64,000 nucleotides of DNA from Photorhabdus khanii NC19 (GCF_000517265.1 NZ_AYSJ01000013.1:78396-142395), one strand, 5' to 3'. Positions 1 to 10,949 are shown, counted from the stretch's first letter. Numbers and translations: made by a program. Notes: a model not told the origin generated them from the letters alone.

Positions 1-397
1 AATGAAGAGTAAAATAATTGATGGATTAAGAAACTATAGAAATTTCACCAATGTCTTGCATTGATTATTTTATTATATTTAATAATTATCTTATTTTTTA
101 ACTCTTAGGGGGATTTATATCTTTGGATAATCATGTTTTAGCTTGGCTATCGCAGTAATAAATCTGTGCTTTTCCAATGAGTTTCGGGGTGGATGATAAA
201 TGGGTATATTTATTGGAATCATTGATTCCAAAATTAGTGTAGAATGCCCGGCCACGGACTGGAGTGTATGACTTGTTTTCTAACACTTTATGTTAAAAAA
301 TTTATTAAAATCAGTTTGTTATGTTTTTTTTCTAATGTGACATATTGATTGATATATATAACACGACGCCTGTGAAGGCGACAGCAGAGGTTGCTCA
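1..397. other. AT-rich leader region upstream of rluB
   Basis: No convincing coding frame is visible. The stretch is AT-rich and holds a short palindrome near 215-229 (GGAATCATTGATTCC). Just before rluB there is a small hairpin, CGCCTGTGAAGGCG, at about 366-379. A TATATA box near 353-358 could be the -10 of the rluB promoter, but no good -35 is evident. In E. coli the genes upstream of rluB belong to the trp/yciO neighbourhood; none of that is visible here. Confidence 0.4.
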
Positions 398-1330
398 ATG
401 AGCGGTAAGACACAAAAATCTGAAAAGTTACAGAAAATTCTCGCGCGTTCCGGTCACGGTTCTCGCCGCGAAGTAGAAGGTTATATTCAACAAGGGCGCG
501 TCAGTGTTGACGGCAAGATTTCCACTTTAGGTGATCGCATTGAAGTTCAGCCCTCCACAAAAATCCGCCTTGATGGTCGGATATTAAATATCAAAGAACC
601 ACAAAAAGAAGTTTGCCGTGTTCTGGCTTATTACAAACCAGAAGGTGAACTTTGCACCCGCCATGATCCAGAAGGGCGGCCAACCGTTTTTGATCGTCTG
701 CCTAAGCTATTGGGCTCCCGCTGGATAGCGGTTGGACGTCTGGATGTGAATACCTGTGGTTTGTTGCTGTTTACCACAGATGGTGAGCTGGCGAACCGTT
801 TGATGCATCCAAGCCGGGAAGTTGAGCGCGAATATGCTGTTCGGGTTTTTGGTGAAGTTGATGATGCCAAACTGAAACAGCTGACTAAAGGGATTCAACT
901 GGAAGATGGTCCGGCATCATTCTGTACTGTCGCGTTCAAAGGCGGTGAGGGGATGAACCAATGGTATAACGTCACGCTGACAGAAGGACGCAACCGTGAA
1001 GTTCGTCGTCTTTGGGAAGCTGTGGGTGTACAAGTGAGCCGTCTTATTCGTGTGCGTTATGGTGATATTGGCTTGCCAAAAGGTTTACCACGCGGCGGTT
1101 GGACAGAACTTGGCTTGGAGCAGACTAACTATTTGCGCCAATTAGTGGGTTTGAATGCAGAGATGGTTTCCAAAGTGGCGGTTGAACGTGATCAACGCCG
1201 TCTTAAAGCTAACCAAATCCGCCGTGCAGTTAAACGCCATACTCAGGGAACATCACGTCCATCGGCAGGAAAGCGCCCGGGGAGCTCCCGCCAGAATGCG
1301 GGGCGTCCAACTGCCCCAAAAGGCCGCTAA
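398..1330 (+). CDS. rluB: 23S rRNA pseudouridine synthase B (RluB)
   Basis: RluB isomerises U2605 of 23S rRNA to pseudouridine (known for the E. coli enzyme). The protein is 310 aa. An S4 RNA-binding domain occupies about residues 9-65 ([20 protein letters not shown]), followed by an RsuA/RluB catalytic domain with the [13 protein letters not shown] motif; Asp116 is the expected catalytic aspartate. The C-terminal tail (about 255-310) is basic and low-complexity, rich in R, P, K and S, as in other RluB proteins. The ATG has an upstream purine-rich stretch (GCAGAGG). It converges on btuR across a terminator hairpin. The family is clear; RluB rather than RluE or RsuA rests on the long basic tail and on synteny with btuR and yciK. 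Confidence 0.95.
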   Translation: MSGKTQKSEKLQKILARSGHGSRREVEGYIQQGRVSVDGKISTLGDRIEVQPSTKIRLDGRILNIKEPQKEVCRVLAYYKPEGELCTRHDPEGRPTVFDRLPKLLGSRWIAVGRLDVNTCGLLLFTTDGELANRLMHPSREVEREYAVRVFGEVDDAKLKQLTKGIQLEDGPASFCTVAFKGGEGMNQWYNVTLTEGRNREVRRLWEAVGVQVSRLIRVRYGDIGLPKGLPRGGWTELGLEQTNYLRQLVGLNAEMVSKVAVERDQRRLKANQIRRAVKRHTQGTSRPSAGKRPGSSRQNAGRPTAPKGR

Positions 1331-1351
1331 TTTCTATTTCCAGGCTCTGTG

Positions 1352-1379
1352 GGCCTCGTGTAATCACGGGGCCTTTTTT
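1352..1379 (+). terminator. Intrinsic terminator of rluB
   Basis: A stem GGCCTCGTG / CACGGGGCC (1352-1360 with 1365-1373, one G-T pair) with loop TAAT is followed by TTTTTT. The T-run abuts the stop codon of the convergent btuR, so the hairpin probably ends rluB transcription and may shield against read-through between the two genes. Confidence 0.85.
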
Positions 1380-1974
1380 ACCAGTCGATTCCTTTTTGTG
1401 CTTTAATGCCGGCATCAAAAGCATGTTTTACCGGGCGCATCTCTGTGACGGTATCGGCCATTTCCAATAATTCACGGTGGCAACCGCGGCCGGTAATAAT
1501 AACGGATTGGTGTTCTGGCCGGTGTTTCAGGGCAGTAATCACATCTTCAAGAGGAAGATAGCCGTAACTCACCATATAAGTTAGTTCATCCAGTACCACT
1601 AGATCCAAATCAGGATCGGCCAGCATCTCCAACGCGTGGCGCCATACCTGATGGCAGGCTACGGTGTCGGTTTCCCGGCTTTGGGTTTCCCAGGTAAAAC
1701 CTGTCGCCATAACATGGAAATTCACACCATGCTGTTCCAGCAGGTTTTTCTCGCCATTCGCCCATTTACCTTTTATAAATTGGATAACACCGGCACGTAA
1801 CCCATGACCTACCGCACGGGTCACTGTGCCAAAAGCCGCCGTGGTTTTGCCTTTTCCATTGCCGGTAAAAACGATGAAAATTCCCCGTTCTAGCTGTGCA
1901 GATTCAATACGGGAATCGACTTTTTCTTTCAGGCGTTGTTGCCTTTTTTGGTGCTGGTTGTCATTGATTGTCAT
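1378..1974 (-). CDS. btuR: Cob(I)alamin adenosyltransferase (BtuR/CobO)
   Basis: Transfers the 5'-deoxyadenosyl group of ATP to cob(I)alamin or corrinoids, in cobalamin salvage. The 198-aa protein has the P-loop GNGKGKTT at residues 38-45 and the family motifs VVLDELTYMVSYGYL and TGRGCHRELLEMADTVTEM. It ends in the family-typical ...KAQKGIDW. Its start codon overlaps the yciK stop by one base (TAATG arrangement), so the two are probably translationally coupled in a yciK-btuR operon, as in E. coli. Confidence 0.96.
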   Translation of the reverse strand: MTINDNQHQKRQQRLKEKVDSRIESAQLERGIFIVFTGNGKGKTTAAFGTVTRAVGHGLRAGVIQFIKGKWANGEKNLLEQHGVNFHVMATGFTWETQSRETDTVACHQVWRHALEMLADPDLDLVVLDELTYMVSYGYLPLEDVITALKHRPEHQSVIITGRGCHRELLEMADTVTEMRPVKHAFDAGIKAQKGIDW

Positions 1975-2738
1975 TATTCGGCTGGTCCTGCTTTGCGTCC
2001 GGGTTGCGCATCAAAACTGATGCCTGTTTTACGCAGACTGTCGCTGCCCATGAGATAAAGATACAGCGGCATAATATCCGCTGGTGTTTTCAGTTTAGCA
2101 GAATTTTCGTTAGGGAATGCGTTGGCTCGCATATTTGTGCGTGTGCCTCCAGGGTTGATGCAATTAACGCGCAGAGAACGGTGTTTATATTCTTCCGCTA
2201 AAACTTGCATCATACCTTCAGTTGCAAATTTAGAGGCGGAATAAGCTCCCCAACCACTGCGACCTTCACGGCCAACGCTTGAACTGGTAAAGATTAATGA
2301 TCCGTGAGGTGATTTCAATAATAACGGAAGCAATGCCTGAGTTAACATAAAGGTTGCATTGACGTTGACTTGCATAACATCGTGCCATAACTGAACCGGC
2401 TGTTCTGCCATTGGTGCGACGGCACCCAGTAATCCGGCGTTATGTAATACACCATCCAGACGTGGATAGTGTTTCGTTAAATCGTCAGCAAATGTTTTAC
2501 ACTCTTCGGCTGTTGTGGTGAGTAGATCCATGGTGTAAATAGCTACAGGGGTGCCACCTGCTTGTTCTATCTCTTTTTTGACAGCTTCCAGTTTGTGTGT
2601 GGTTCTGCCAAGTAAGATCATTTGTGCTCCATAACGGGCATAAGTCAAAGCCACTTCACGACCAATCCCATCTCCAGCGCCTGTAACCAGAATAATACGT
2701 TGTTGTAGGAGGTCATGTTTAGGTTGGTAATGTAACAT
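1974..2738 (-). CDS. yciK: YciK-type short-chain dehydrogenase/reductase
   Basis: A 254-aa classical SDR oxidoreductase with an N-terminal Rossmann fold. The cofactor motif TGAGDGIG is at residues 19-26, the NAG motif (VLHNAGLLG) follows, and the catalytic Ser-Tyr-Lys set is visible as SSSVG then YSASK near residue 167. It is very similar to E. coli YciK throughout, including the C-terminal QPGRK. The physiological substrate of YciK is not settled. It is cotranscribed with btuR (stop and start overlap by one base). An ERIC element lies just upstream of its start. Confidence 0.94.
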   Translation of the reverse strand: MLHYQPKHDLLQQRIILVTGAGDGIGREVALTYARYGAQMILLGRTTHKLEAVKKEIEQAGGTPVAIYTMDLLTTTAEECKTFADDLTKHYPRLDGVLHNAGLLGAVAPMAEQPVQLWHDVMQVNVNATFMLTQALLPLLLKSPHGSLIFTSSSVGREGRSGWGAYSASKFATEGMMQVLAEEYKHRSLRVNCINPGGTRTNMRANAFPNENSAKLKTPADIMPLYLYLMGSDSLRKTGISFDAQPGRKAGPAE

Positions 2739-2759
2739 TTGAAGATTTCCTGTTATTGA

Positions 2760-2886
2760 TATACCCGTTATCTTTCAAGTTGCCTCTTTGTTGGCTGCAC
2801 TCGCTCATCCCGGTCACATAGTTCGCTATGCTCCCGGGGATTCGCTCCCTTGCCGTCTCGATGCATCTTGAAATCTATAGGGTATA
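2760..2886. repeat. ERIC (enterobacterial repetitive intergenic consensus) element, 127 bp
   Basis: The segment starts TATACCC and ends GGGTATA. Its arms are imperfect inverted repeats (TTTCAAG near the left end, CTTGAAA near the right). The centre, with CGCTCATCCCGG and CCGGGGATTCGCTC flanking a small TAGTTCGCTATG stem, matches the classic ERIC core used for ERIC-PCR. The length of 127 bp is the canonical full-length ERIC. It sits between the yciK start and sohB and would form a long hairpin if transcribed. Confidence 0.9.
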
Positions 2887-3061
2887 GAGCGATTTGTTGC
2901 CGCCGGAGGCAGTTCAGGCTATCAAAACAGAAATTGATATATTGAGTCAAATTTGTAAAAGCTGATTGCTTAAACAGTAAAGGGTGAAACATTGCAGGCG
3001 TTAATATCGGTTTTTAGTTAGAATGAAAAATATTAATTATCAGAAGACAAAGGTGGGTTTT

Positions 3062-4108
3062 GTGGAGTATTTATCTCTTTACGGGTTGTTTTTAGCCAAA
3101 GTGATAACGCTGGTGTTGGCCGTTATTGCCTTGGCTATATTTGGTATTGGTATGGGAATGCGAAAATCTTCGCTAAAAGGCGAGCTGAAACTGACAGACC
3201 TTGGCGAATCATACCGGGATAAACAGCGTCAAATGCAGCAGGCTCGAATGACCGAAGCCGAAAGAAAAATCTGGCGCAAAGAGTTTAATAAACAACAAAA
3301 GCTCGAATCCAAGCAGAAGAAGAGTAAGGCTAAGACAGGGCAGAAAGGATTACAGAAACCTTGTTTCTATGTGCTGGATTTTAAAGGCAGTATGGATGCA
3401 CATGAAGTGGATTCATTACGTGAAGAGATTAGCGCGGTTCTGGCAGTGGCAGATGCAAAAGATGAAGTCTTGCTGCGTCTTGAAAGCCCCGGTGGAATGG
3501 TTCATGGTTACGGACTTGCCGCTTCCCAGCTTGCTCGTCTGCGCCAGAAAGGTGTCCGCCTGACGGTCGTCGTAGATAAAGTGGCTGCCAGTGGTGGTTA
3601 TATGATGGCTTGTGTTGCTGATCGGATTGTTGCCGCGCCATTTGCCATTATTGGTTCTATTGGGGTGGTTGCTCAGATCCCAAATATTCATAAGTTATTG
3701 AAGAAAAATGATATTGATGTAGAACTGCATACGGCTGGTGAATATAAGCGCACATTGACTTTTTTAGGGGAAAATACAGAGCAGGGCCGGAAAAAATTCC
3801 AGGAAGATCTCAATCAGACTCACGAATTGTTCAAAGCGTTTATTCATACACATCGTCCATTGCTTGATGTGGAAAGTGTCGCTACAGGCGAATATTGGTA
3901 TGGCACACAGGCGAAAGAAAAAGGGTTGATTGACGAAATTGGTGTCAGTGATGATCTGTTAATTACTCAAATAGATCACTGTGAAGTTATTGGTGTCAGT
4001 TATACACGTCGTAAACGCATGGTAGAGCGTTTCACTGGCAGTACAATGGAAGGCATTGATAAACTGTTATTACGCTGGTGGCAGAGAGGAGAAAAGCCTT
4101 TGCTTTGA
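3062..4108 (+). CDS. sohB: SohB inner-membrane serine protease (S49 family)
   Basis: A signal-peptide-peptidase-like protease, probably anchored in the inner membrane with a periplasmic catalytic domain. The N-terminal membrane segment is followed by a charged Lys/Gln linker (about 55-100) and the S49 domain with FKGSMDAHEVDSLREE, SPGGMVHGYG, the nucleophile motif AASGGYMMACVADRI and the Lys motif GEYKRTL (Ser-Lys dyad). A GTG start at 3062 is preferred: the upstream AGGTGG is well placed, and from here the protein is 348 aa and aligns from residue 1 with E. coli SohB (349 aa). An in-frame ATG at 3023 would add 13 residues without a good ribosome site. Synteny with yciN-topA is conserved except for the inserted hydrolase downstream. 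Confidence 0.93.
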   Translation: MEYLSLYGLFLAKVITLVLAVIALAIFGIGMGMRKSSLKGELKLTDLGESYRDKQRQMQQARMTEAERKIWRKEFNKQQKLESKQKKSKAKTGQKGLQKPCFYVLDFKGSMDAHEVDSLREEISAVLAVADAKDEVLLRLESPGGMVHGYGLAASQLARLRQKGVRLTVVVDKVAASGGYMMACVADRIVAAPFAIIGSIGVVAQIPNIHKLLKKNDIDVELHTAGEYKRTLTFLGENTEQGRKKFQEDLNQTHELFKAFIHTHRPLLDVESVATGEYWYGTQAKEKGLIDEIGVSDDLLITQIDHCEVIGVSYTRRKRMVERFTGSTMEGIDKLLLRWWQRGEKPLL

Positions 4109-4243
4109 TTAAAATACCCCGGCTTTGAATGAATAAATCCTGGCGTACCCGAAACGGCGTTTTTTCTTAATGCCGTGGGGCGCTTTGGTATCGTGTCTGT
4201 TAACAGCCCGGTTGATACGCTGATTGAACCGGGCCACGCTCAT
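4109..4243 (-). other. Possible 44-codon gene remnant downstream of sohB
   Basis: On the minus strand an open frame from ATG at 4243 to TAA at 4109-4111 encodes a basic peptide (MSVARFNQRINRAV... ending FKAGVF). Its base composition is richer in G+C than the flanking AT-rich spacer. No ribosome site at proper spacing is visible, and the frame is closed just upstream by TAA. It reads like the end of a lost gene, perhaps of mobile or phage origin, but I do not recognise it. Confidence 0.25.
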
Positions 4244-4536
4244 TTCCCATTTATCGTCAAGATGTTATTCCCCTGAAAAACCAGATATTTTGTCCCTGTT
4301 AAAACATTACAGGTGTTACATAATTTGCTTTATATACCACTTCACCTATGTGATGAGAATCAGGATTTTCTACACTCATAATTGGTACTCTGGCTTCGCG
4401 TTTATGTGTTCTATCTGGCTGATTTCCAAACAAGTATAAGTCACTTTTACACCGAATCGTTGGTGCATTTAAACGCACTATACATATTCCCCAAAATGGC
4501 GACTTATTAATAATATTCCTAAGGAAATAAAGTATT
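4244..4536. other. Spacer between sohB remnant and hydrolase
   Basis: AT-rich non-coding sequence. An open frame at 4224-4439 on the plus strand is low-complexity and is not supported by a start signal or homology. The only clear signal is the ribosome site CCTAAGGAAATAAAGT just ahead of the hydrolase ATG at 4537. Confidence 0.4.
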
Positions 4537-5370
4537 ATGGCTATTTCGCAATACGATATTCATACCCGTCATGCTGTCATCTCTGTTACTGATACTGGCG
4601 GTAATGGGTTACCTGTACTCTTTATACATGGTAATTCAAGCAGTAAAGACGTTTTTCGCCATCAAGTGAGATGTTTTGGCGACGAATACCGCATTTTGAC
4701 TATTGATTTGCCAGGGCATGGCGCTTCATCAAACGCAGTGGATCCTCGCCGGACTTATTCTATATCTGGTTATGCTCTCTGCATTATCGAAGTACTGGAA
4801 AAATTAGGCATCAATAAAGTTGCTGTTTTCGGATGGTCACTGGGTGGTCATATCGGGTTGGAAATGATCTCGCGATTTCCGGGGATTGTTGGATTGATGA
4901 TTTGTGGCACGCCTCCGGTGAGTCCAGGCGCAGAAAATGTCAGCCTTGGATTTAAGCCAAGCCGGTTCATGGCAATATCGGGTAAGGCTTCGCTGACTGA
5001 AGAGGAAATTACAGATTATACTTTGGCGCTGTATGGCAAAAACGCGCTTAGTGAACCATTTCTTAGAGCCGCAGTTGCACGGACTGATGGTTTAGCCCGG
5101 CAATATATGTCCGAAGCGTCTGTTTCACCCGATGTCATGGATCAACGATTGTTGGTTGAAACAAACCCAACTCCTCTAGCGATTGTTAATGGAGCAGAAG
5201 ATTTATTTGTCAATATTGACTATATCAATGGAATAACCTACAAAAATCTCTGGACTGGTCGTGTTTATAATTTAGCCAATCTTGGGCATGGACCATTTTG
5301 GGAAGCGCCGGAGAGGTTTAATGTCATGATGGCGGGTTTTTTCTCCGATCTTCACCTGAAGATTAAATAA
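4537..5370 (+). CDS. Alpha/beta-fold hydrolase
   Basis: A 277-aa cytoplasmic alpha/beta hydrolase with no signal peptide. Visible features are the oxyanion segment LFIHGNSSSKDVF (about 28-40), the strand DLPGHGASS, the nucleophile elbow GWSLGG with Ser101, a likely acid in NGAEDLFV, and the catalytic His251 in LGHGPFWEAPE. The substrate cannot be told from sequence. It interrupts the conserved sohB-yciN-topA order and is flanked by AT-rich spacers, which suggests acquisition. A good ribosome site (AAGGAAAT) precedes the ATG. Confidence 0.85.
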   Translation: MAISQYDIHTRHAVISVTDTGGNGLPVLFIHGNSSSKDVFRHQVRCFGDEYRILTIDLPGHGASSNAVDPRRTYSISGYALCIIEVLEKLGINKVAVFGWSLGGHIGLEMISRFPGIVGLMICGTPPVSPGAENVSLGFKPSRFMAISGKASLTEEEITDYTLALYGKNALSEPFLRAAVARTDGLARQYMSEASVSPDVMDQRLLVETNPTPLAIVNGAEDLFVNIDYINGITYKNLWTGRVYNLANLGHGPFWEAPERFNVMMAGFFSDLHLKIK

Positions 5371-5473
5371 TATTCAAAGTTTATAGTACATAGTGTTTTA
5401 TATACCCGGCAGATATAGTTTTAGATGATTTTTATATATCTGCCTATTCGTTTCGTTGCTCTATAAATTTTTG

Positions 5474-5641
5474 TTATTCATTTTCATCCAGAGAAAATTC
5501 ACCACGGAATACCAGCATATCCCCTTTTTGTGCTACATCGTCTAGGTACATACCCTGAATAAAATCCTCGTGTTGGCGGATAATACGGTTGGCTTTTTCC
5601 AATAATTGTTCACGTTTAATCGATGTCGTTCCCTTTCGCAT
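5474..5641 (-). CDS. yciN: YciN-like protein, shortened at the C terminus
   Basis: The 55-aa product contains KREQLLEKANRIIRQHED and LVFRGEFSLDENE, which align with the first two thirds of E. coli YciN (83 aa). It then stops where E. coli YciN continues for about 28 more residues. The ATG at 5641 has a good ribosome site (AGGGGCAGAGAA). An upstream in-frame ATG at 5746 would give 90 aa but has no such site and adds residues unlike YciN. YciN's function is unknown. It sits next to topA as in E. coli, here on the opposite strand to topA. It may be a partly degraded gene. Confidence 0.6.
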   Translation of the reverse strand: MRKGTTSIKREQLLEKANRIIRQHEDFIQGMYLDDVAQKGDMLVFRGEFSLDENE

Positions 5642-5939
5642 TTCTCTGCCCCTATCAAAAATAATTTGTTGCGCATCATTTTTTATCAGGTAGAGTGTGA
5701 ACTTTTCGTCATGCAGATGGAAGATTTTGTTTACGATTCGTTTCATTCATTTGCATAGCTCATGGGCGGTATCTAAAATACCTTAAATAATTCAACAGGT
5801 TTCGCGTTCAGGTGGATCATCTGAATAAAAATAAGTTGATATATTGAGAATCTATCGCAATATAAAAAGAGGTTTTAAATACCGTGATATGGACGCTGTG
5901 AATTCCGTCATCTGAAAAGATAATTAGGTAAAGATAACT

Positions 5940-8540
5940 ATGGGTAAAGCTCTTGTAATAGTGGAGTCCCCGGCAAAGGCCAAAACAATCAATAAATATT
6001 TGGGGAGTGACTACGTGGTGAAATCCAGCGTGGGTCATATCCGTGATTTGCCGACCAGCGGCTCAGCCAGCAAAAAGAGTTCGAGCTCATCTACCGATAA
6101 GTCTAAGAAGAAGGTCAAAAAAGATGAGAAAGCCGCATTAGTCAGCCGTATGGGGGTTGACCCATACTGCGGTTGGGAAGCTGATTATCAGGTTTTGCCA
6201 GGCAAAGAGAAGGTCGTGGCAGAGCTGAAATCACTGGCTGAAAAAGCAGATCATGTTTATCTCGCAACGGATCTTGACCGTGAAGGAGAAGCCATTGCAT
6301 GGCACTTGCGGGAGGTGATTGGTGGTGATAGTGATCGTTTTAGCCGGGTTGTTTTTAATGAGATTACTAAAAACGCCATCAAACAGGCATTTGATAATCC
6401 AGGTGAATTGAATATTGACCGGATAAACGCTCAACAAGCCCGTCGTTTTATGGATCGGGTTGTGGGGTATATGGTTTCTCCGTTATTGTGGAAAAAGGTT
6501 GCCAGAGGGCTTTCTGCCGGTCGTGTGCAATCTGTAGCGGTCCGCCTTGTTGTAGAAAGAGAGCGCGAAATTAAAGCGTTTGTACCGGTGGAATATTGGC
6601 AGTTACACGCTGATTTACTGGCGACAGGTGAAATTTCACTGCATATGGAGGTGACTCATAAGCAGGGTAAGCCGTTTAAGCCGGTTAATAGTGAACAAAC
6701 TCAGGCCGCCATATCGTTACTGGAAAAAGCCCGTTACAAAGTTATTGATCGTGAAGATCGCCCAACATCCAGTAAACCGGGTGCGCCATTTATCACCTCC
6801 ACATTACAACAGGCTGCCAGCACGCGTTTAAGCTTTGGTGTTAAAAAGACCATGATGATGGCCCAGCGTTTGTATGAGGCTGGGTATATTACCTACATGC
6901 GTACTGACTCAACCAACCTGAGTCAGGATGCGCTGGACATGGTTCGTGGTTATATCGGTGATAATTTTGGTGATAAATACCTGCCGAAAACAGCGAATAC
7001 TTACAGCAGTAAAGAGAATTCACAGGAAGCGCACGAAGCTATTCGTCCTTCCAACGTTGATGTCATGTCTGAACAGCTGAAAGATATGGATGCGGATGCG
7101 CAAAAACTGTATCAGCTTATCTGGCGTCAGTTTGTTGCTTGTCAAATGACACCGGCACAATACGATTCCACAACCCTGACGGTACAGGCGGGTGATTTTG
7201 AGTTGCGCGCCAAAGGCCGTACATTGCGTTTCGATGGCTGGACAAAAGTGATGCCTGCATTGCGCAAGGGCGATGAAGACCACACTTTGCCTGTTGTTGG
7301 TATTGGCACTGAACTTGACTTGCAACAACTGCTCCCAAGCCAGCACTTTACCAAACCGCCAGCACGTTACAGCGAGGCGTCTTTGGTTAGGGAACTGGAA
7401 AAACGCAGTATTGGTCGTCCGTCTACCTATGCTTCCATTATTTCCACGATTCAGGATCGTGGTTATGTTCGGGCGGAGAGCCGTCGTTTCTATTCAGAGA
7501 AAATGGGGGAAATTGTAACTGATCGGCTGGAAGAGAATTTCAACGAGCTGATGAGTTATGATTTTACCGCGCGAATGGAAGATCAGCTCGATCAGGTCGC
7601 AAGTAATAAAGCTGAATGGAAAGGGGTTTTAGATGAGTTTTTCACTGATTTCAGTGAACAGCTTGATGTCGCCAATAAAGACCCGGAAGATGGCGGAATG
7701 CGGCCTAACCCGATGGTGATTACCTCCATCGAGTGTCCGACATGCAATCGCCCTATGGGTATTCGCACGGCAACCACTGGCGTTTTCTTGGGTTGTTCCG
7801 GTTATGCGTTGTCACCTAAAGAGCGTTGCAAGCAGACGATTAACCTTATCCCTGAAAATGAAATTCTCAACATTTTGGAAGGGGATGATGCGGAAACAAA
7901 CGCATTACGTGCTCGTCGTCGTTGTAGAAAATGCGGTACAGCGATGGACAGCTATCTTATCGATACCCAGCGTAAATTACATGTTTGTGGTAATAATCCG
8001 GCTTGTGATGGCTACGAAGTGGAAGAGGGCGAGTTTCGCATCAAGGGATATGATGGTCCTGTTATCGAGTGTGAGAAATGTGGCGCTGAAATGCACCTGA
8101 AAATGGGGCGTTTTGGTAAATACATGGGCTGTACCAATGAAACGTGTAAAAATACCCGCAAGATCCTGCGTAGTGGAGAAGTCGCTCCACCAAAAGAAGA
8201 TCCGGTTCCGTTACCTGAACTTCCTTGTGAAAAGTCTGATGCATATTTTGTATTGCGTGATGGTGCCGCTGGTGTCTTTTTAGCAGCAAATACTTTTCCT
8301 AAATCGAGAGAAACCAGAGCTCCGTTGGTAGAAGAGTTGGTTCGTTTTAAAGACCGCTTGCCGGAAAAACTACGCTATCTGGCTGACGCGCCTGTGGCTG
8401 ATGCTGAAGGTAATAAAACGGTTATCCGTTTTAGTCGTAAAACTAAACAGCAATATGCTGCTTCAGAGAAAAATGGCAAGGCAACGGGGTGGAGTGTGTT
8501 TTATGTTGATGGGAAATGGGTTGAGAAAGATAAACAGTAA
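5940..8540 (+). CDS. topA: DNA topoisomerase I
   Basis: Type IA topoisomerase that relaxes negative supercoils. The 866-aa protein starts with the Toprim domain ([20 protein letters not shown]; acidic [13 protein letters not shown]). The active-site Tyr lies in [14 protein letters not shown], near residue 320. The C-terminal region carries Cys4 zinc-binding modules ([25 protein letters not shown] with CTNETC) and ends with a basic ribbon segment. Length and motifs match the E. coli enzyme (865 aa). The insertion [19 protein letters not shown] near residue 40-60 is the usual low-complexity linker. A strong terminator follows. Confidence 0.98.
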   Translation: MGKALVIVESPAKAKTINKYLGSDYVVKSSVGHIRDLPTSGSASKKSSSSSTDKSKKKVKKDEKAALVSRMGVDPYCGWEADYQVLPGKEKVVAELKSLAEKADHVYLATDLDREGEAIAWHLREVIGGDSDRFSRVVFNEITKNAIKQAFDNPGELNIDRINAQQARRFMDRVVGYMVSPLLWKKVARGLSAGRVQSVAVRLVVEREREIKAFVPVEYWQLHADLLATGEISLHMEVTHKQGKPFKPVNSEQTQAAISLLEKARYKVIDREDRPTSSKPGAPFITSTLQQAASTRLSFGVKKTMMMAQRLYEAGYITYMRTDSTNLSQDALDMVRGYIGDNFGDKYLPKTANTYSSKENSQEAHEAIRPSNVDVMSEQLKDMDADAQKLYQLIWRQFVACQMTPAQYDSTTLTVQAGDFELRAKGRTLRFDGWTKVMPALRKGDEDHTLPVVGIGTELDLQQLLPSQHFTKPPARYSEASLVRELEKRSIGRPSTYASIISTIQDRGYVRAESRRFYSEKMGEIVTDRLEENFNELMSYDFTARMEDQLDQVASNKAEWKGVLDEFFTDFSEQLDVANKDPEDGGMRPNPMVITSIECPTCNRPMGIRTATTGVFLGCSGYALSPKERCKQTINLIPENEILNILEGDDAETNALRARRRCRKCGTAMDSYLIDTQRKLHVCGNNPACDGYEVEEGEFRIKGYDGPVIECEKCGAEMHLKMGRFGKYMGCTNETCKNTRKILRSGEVAPPKEDPVPLPELPCEKSDAYFVLRDGAAGVFLAANTFPKSRETRAPLVEELVRFKDRLPEKLRYLADAPVADAEGNKTVIRFSRKTKQQYAASEKNGKATGWSVFYVDGKWVEKDKQ

Positions 8541-8601
8541 TAATTTTTAAGAGAATCAACACTCTCTTTTTCTCAAAAAAGAAGTCATTTTTTTCTATTA
8601 A

Positions 8602-8626
8602 GCCAACCTTATAGGTTGGCTTTTTT
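8602..8626 (+). terminator. Intrinsic terminator of topA
   Basis: A perfect 8-bp stem GCCAACCT / AGGTTGGC with loop TAT (8602-8609 with 8613-8620) is followed directly by TTTTTT. Confidence 0.9.
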
Positions 8627-8775
8627 CATCTATCAACAGAATTTTAAAATATATGAATTAAAATGCAGCTATAACCTTCGTTATGGTTTTTCAATTATTC
8701 GTTATATAAATATATAATCGTGTTATAGTGGTTATATGAGAAAACATTATTATTTCTATTAGTTATAATAAATAG

Positions 8776-9819
<1,044 letters not shown>

Positions 9820-9830
9820 TACAATAATAA

Positions 9831-9863
9831 GGGAGATAATGGCTTCCATTATCTCCCGGATTT
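9831..9863. terminator. Terminator hairpin between cysB and the unknown 275-aa gene
   Basis: A 12-bp perfect stem GGGAGATAATGG / CCATTATCTCCC (9831-9842 with 9846-9857) and loop CTT lie between convergent genes. A short TTTT follows on the plus side and an AT-rich run on the minus side, so it may work in both directions. Confidence 0.75.
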
Positions 9864-9869
9864 TACTTA

Positions 9870-10697
9870 TCAGGTTGGATCAAATTCACCACTGAAGAAA
9901 TCATCGGAATCTTCTATTGATATTTTTCTGTGTTTATTAATGAAATTATCAAAACTGGCCTTAAGATCAGGATGTTCGAGCGCTTCGTAGTCTAAGACCG
10001 ATATCAAGGATGAGTATTCAAAATCAATATTAACATTCTCATTAGAAGCACAACTTGATAAAAAATTTGAATTATTACTATCGAAATTAATTCGATAGAG
10101 TTTTAGTTTCGGAATATATACTGTCTTTTCTCCGACAACCAAGGTATCTATGGCAATTGTCAGTGTCAGAGTAGAATAAAAACCTTTATTTTTCCGAATG
10201 CCTAAACGAATCGTTTCTCCTTGTTTGGTAAGAAAGTCAGCGAAGTTTGCCAGCATATCTGTATTTTCGAATACAACAACATTCATGATAAAATGAAGAA
10301 AACTTTTTGAGATGCTTAGACCAGTCAATGAGTCTGTATAGTTTTTGGATTCGACTTTGCTGGTACCCATTAAAGGGAGTTTGTTGACGACTTGAGTCCA
10401 GAATGCCATATCTGTTTTATATTTCTCTCCATGCTTTTCTGCATGTTTATTGACATAATTAGTTGCGATGGAGGAAAGTGCAATTAATGTTTGACTTAAA
10501 CTATTGGTTTTTTCCTGAACATCTTTTTGATCGGATAATTGTGTTGCTATAATGAACTGAACTAAACCATCTTTTTCTTTATATGTGTTTGTATTTTCTA
10601 TATTAAAATAAGCTCCATCGATGTGGAAGAACTTATTGGCTTCATTGATTTTCTCGATATGATCCTGGTGATTTATAACTGAGTCTTTTATATCCAT
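9870..10697 (-). CDS. Hypothetical protein, 275 aa
   Basis: I do not recognise this protein. It has no signal peptide and no hydrophobic membrane segment, is rich in Asn, Lys, Ser and Phe, and has an acidic C terminus (IEDSDDFFSGEFDPT). The middle contains predicted helix (TNSLSQTLIALSSIATNYVNKHAEKHGEK) followed by a region that looks like beta strands (FYSTLTLTIAIDTLVVGEKTVYIPKLKLY). The gene is inserted between cysB and acnA and read against both. Its AT-rich coding sequence and lack of a recognisable core homologue suggest an acquired gene. It has a ribosome site (AAGGAAAA) before the ATG. Confidence 0.7.
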   Translation of the reverse strand: MDIKDSVINHQDHIEKINEANKFFHIDGAYFNIENTNTYKEKDGLVQFIIATQLSDQKDVQEKTNSLSQTLIALSSIATNYVNKHAEKHGEKYKTDMAFWTQVVNKLPLMGTSKVESKNYTDSLTGLSISKSFLHFIMNVVVFENTDMLANFADFLTKQGETIRLGIRKNKGFYSTLTLTIAIDTLVVGEKTVYIPKLKLYRINFDSNNSNFLSSCASNENVNIDFEYSSLISVLDYEALEHPDLKASFDNFINKHRKISIEDSDDFFSGEFDPT

Positions 10698-10949
10698 AAT
10701 TTTTTCCTTATTCTTTTAATTAATAATTAGAGTCCAATTTAATTGTTGGCGAACTAATTCTAGCTGATTGTCATTCAATTGTTTACCTGACTAAATCATC
10801 AAAATTTATTATAGAAATTCTGATGGATAATCTGAATTGACAAATTGTGTGGTAATAAAAAACAATTATTTGCTTATATGTTATGTTTAACTTGTGCCAT
10901 TATCATAAGATGGCTCTGAGTGATGCCAACATAATAAGAAGGAGGAGTT
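10698..10949. promoter_or_regulatory. Divergent promoter region of the 275-aa gene and acnA
   Basis: 250 bp of AT-rich sequence between divergently read genes must hold both promoters. The acnA side ends in a strong ribosome site (AAGAAGGAGGAG) ahead of ATG 10950. I see no clear operator sequence. Confidence 0.45.

Noticed and set aside
4224..4439. 71-codon plus-strand frame downstream of sohB
   Set aside because: No ribosome site, unusual composition, and no similarity seen; probably spurious.
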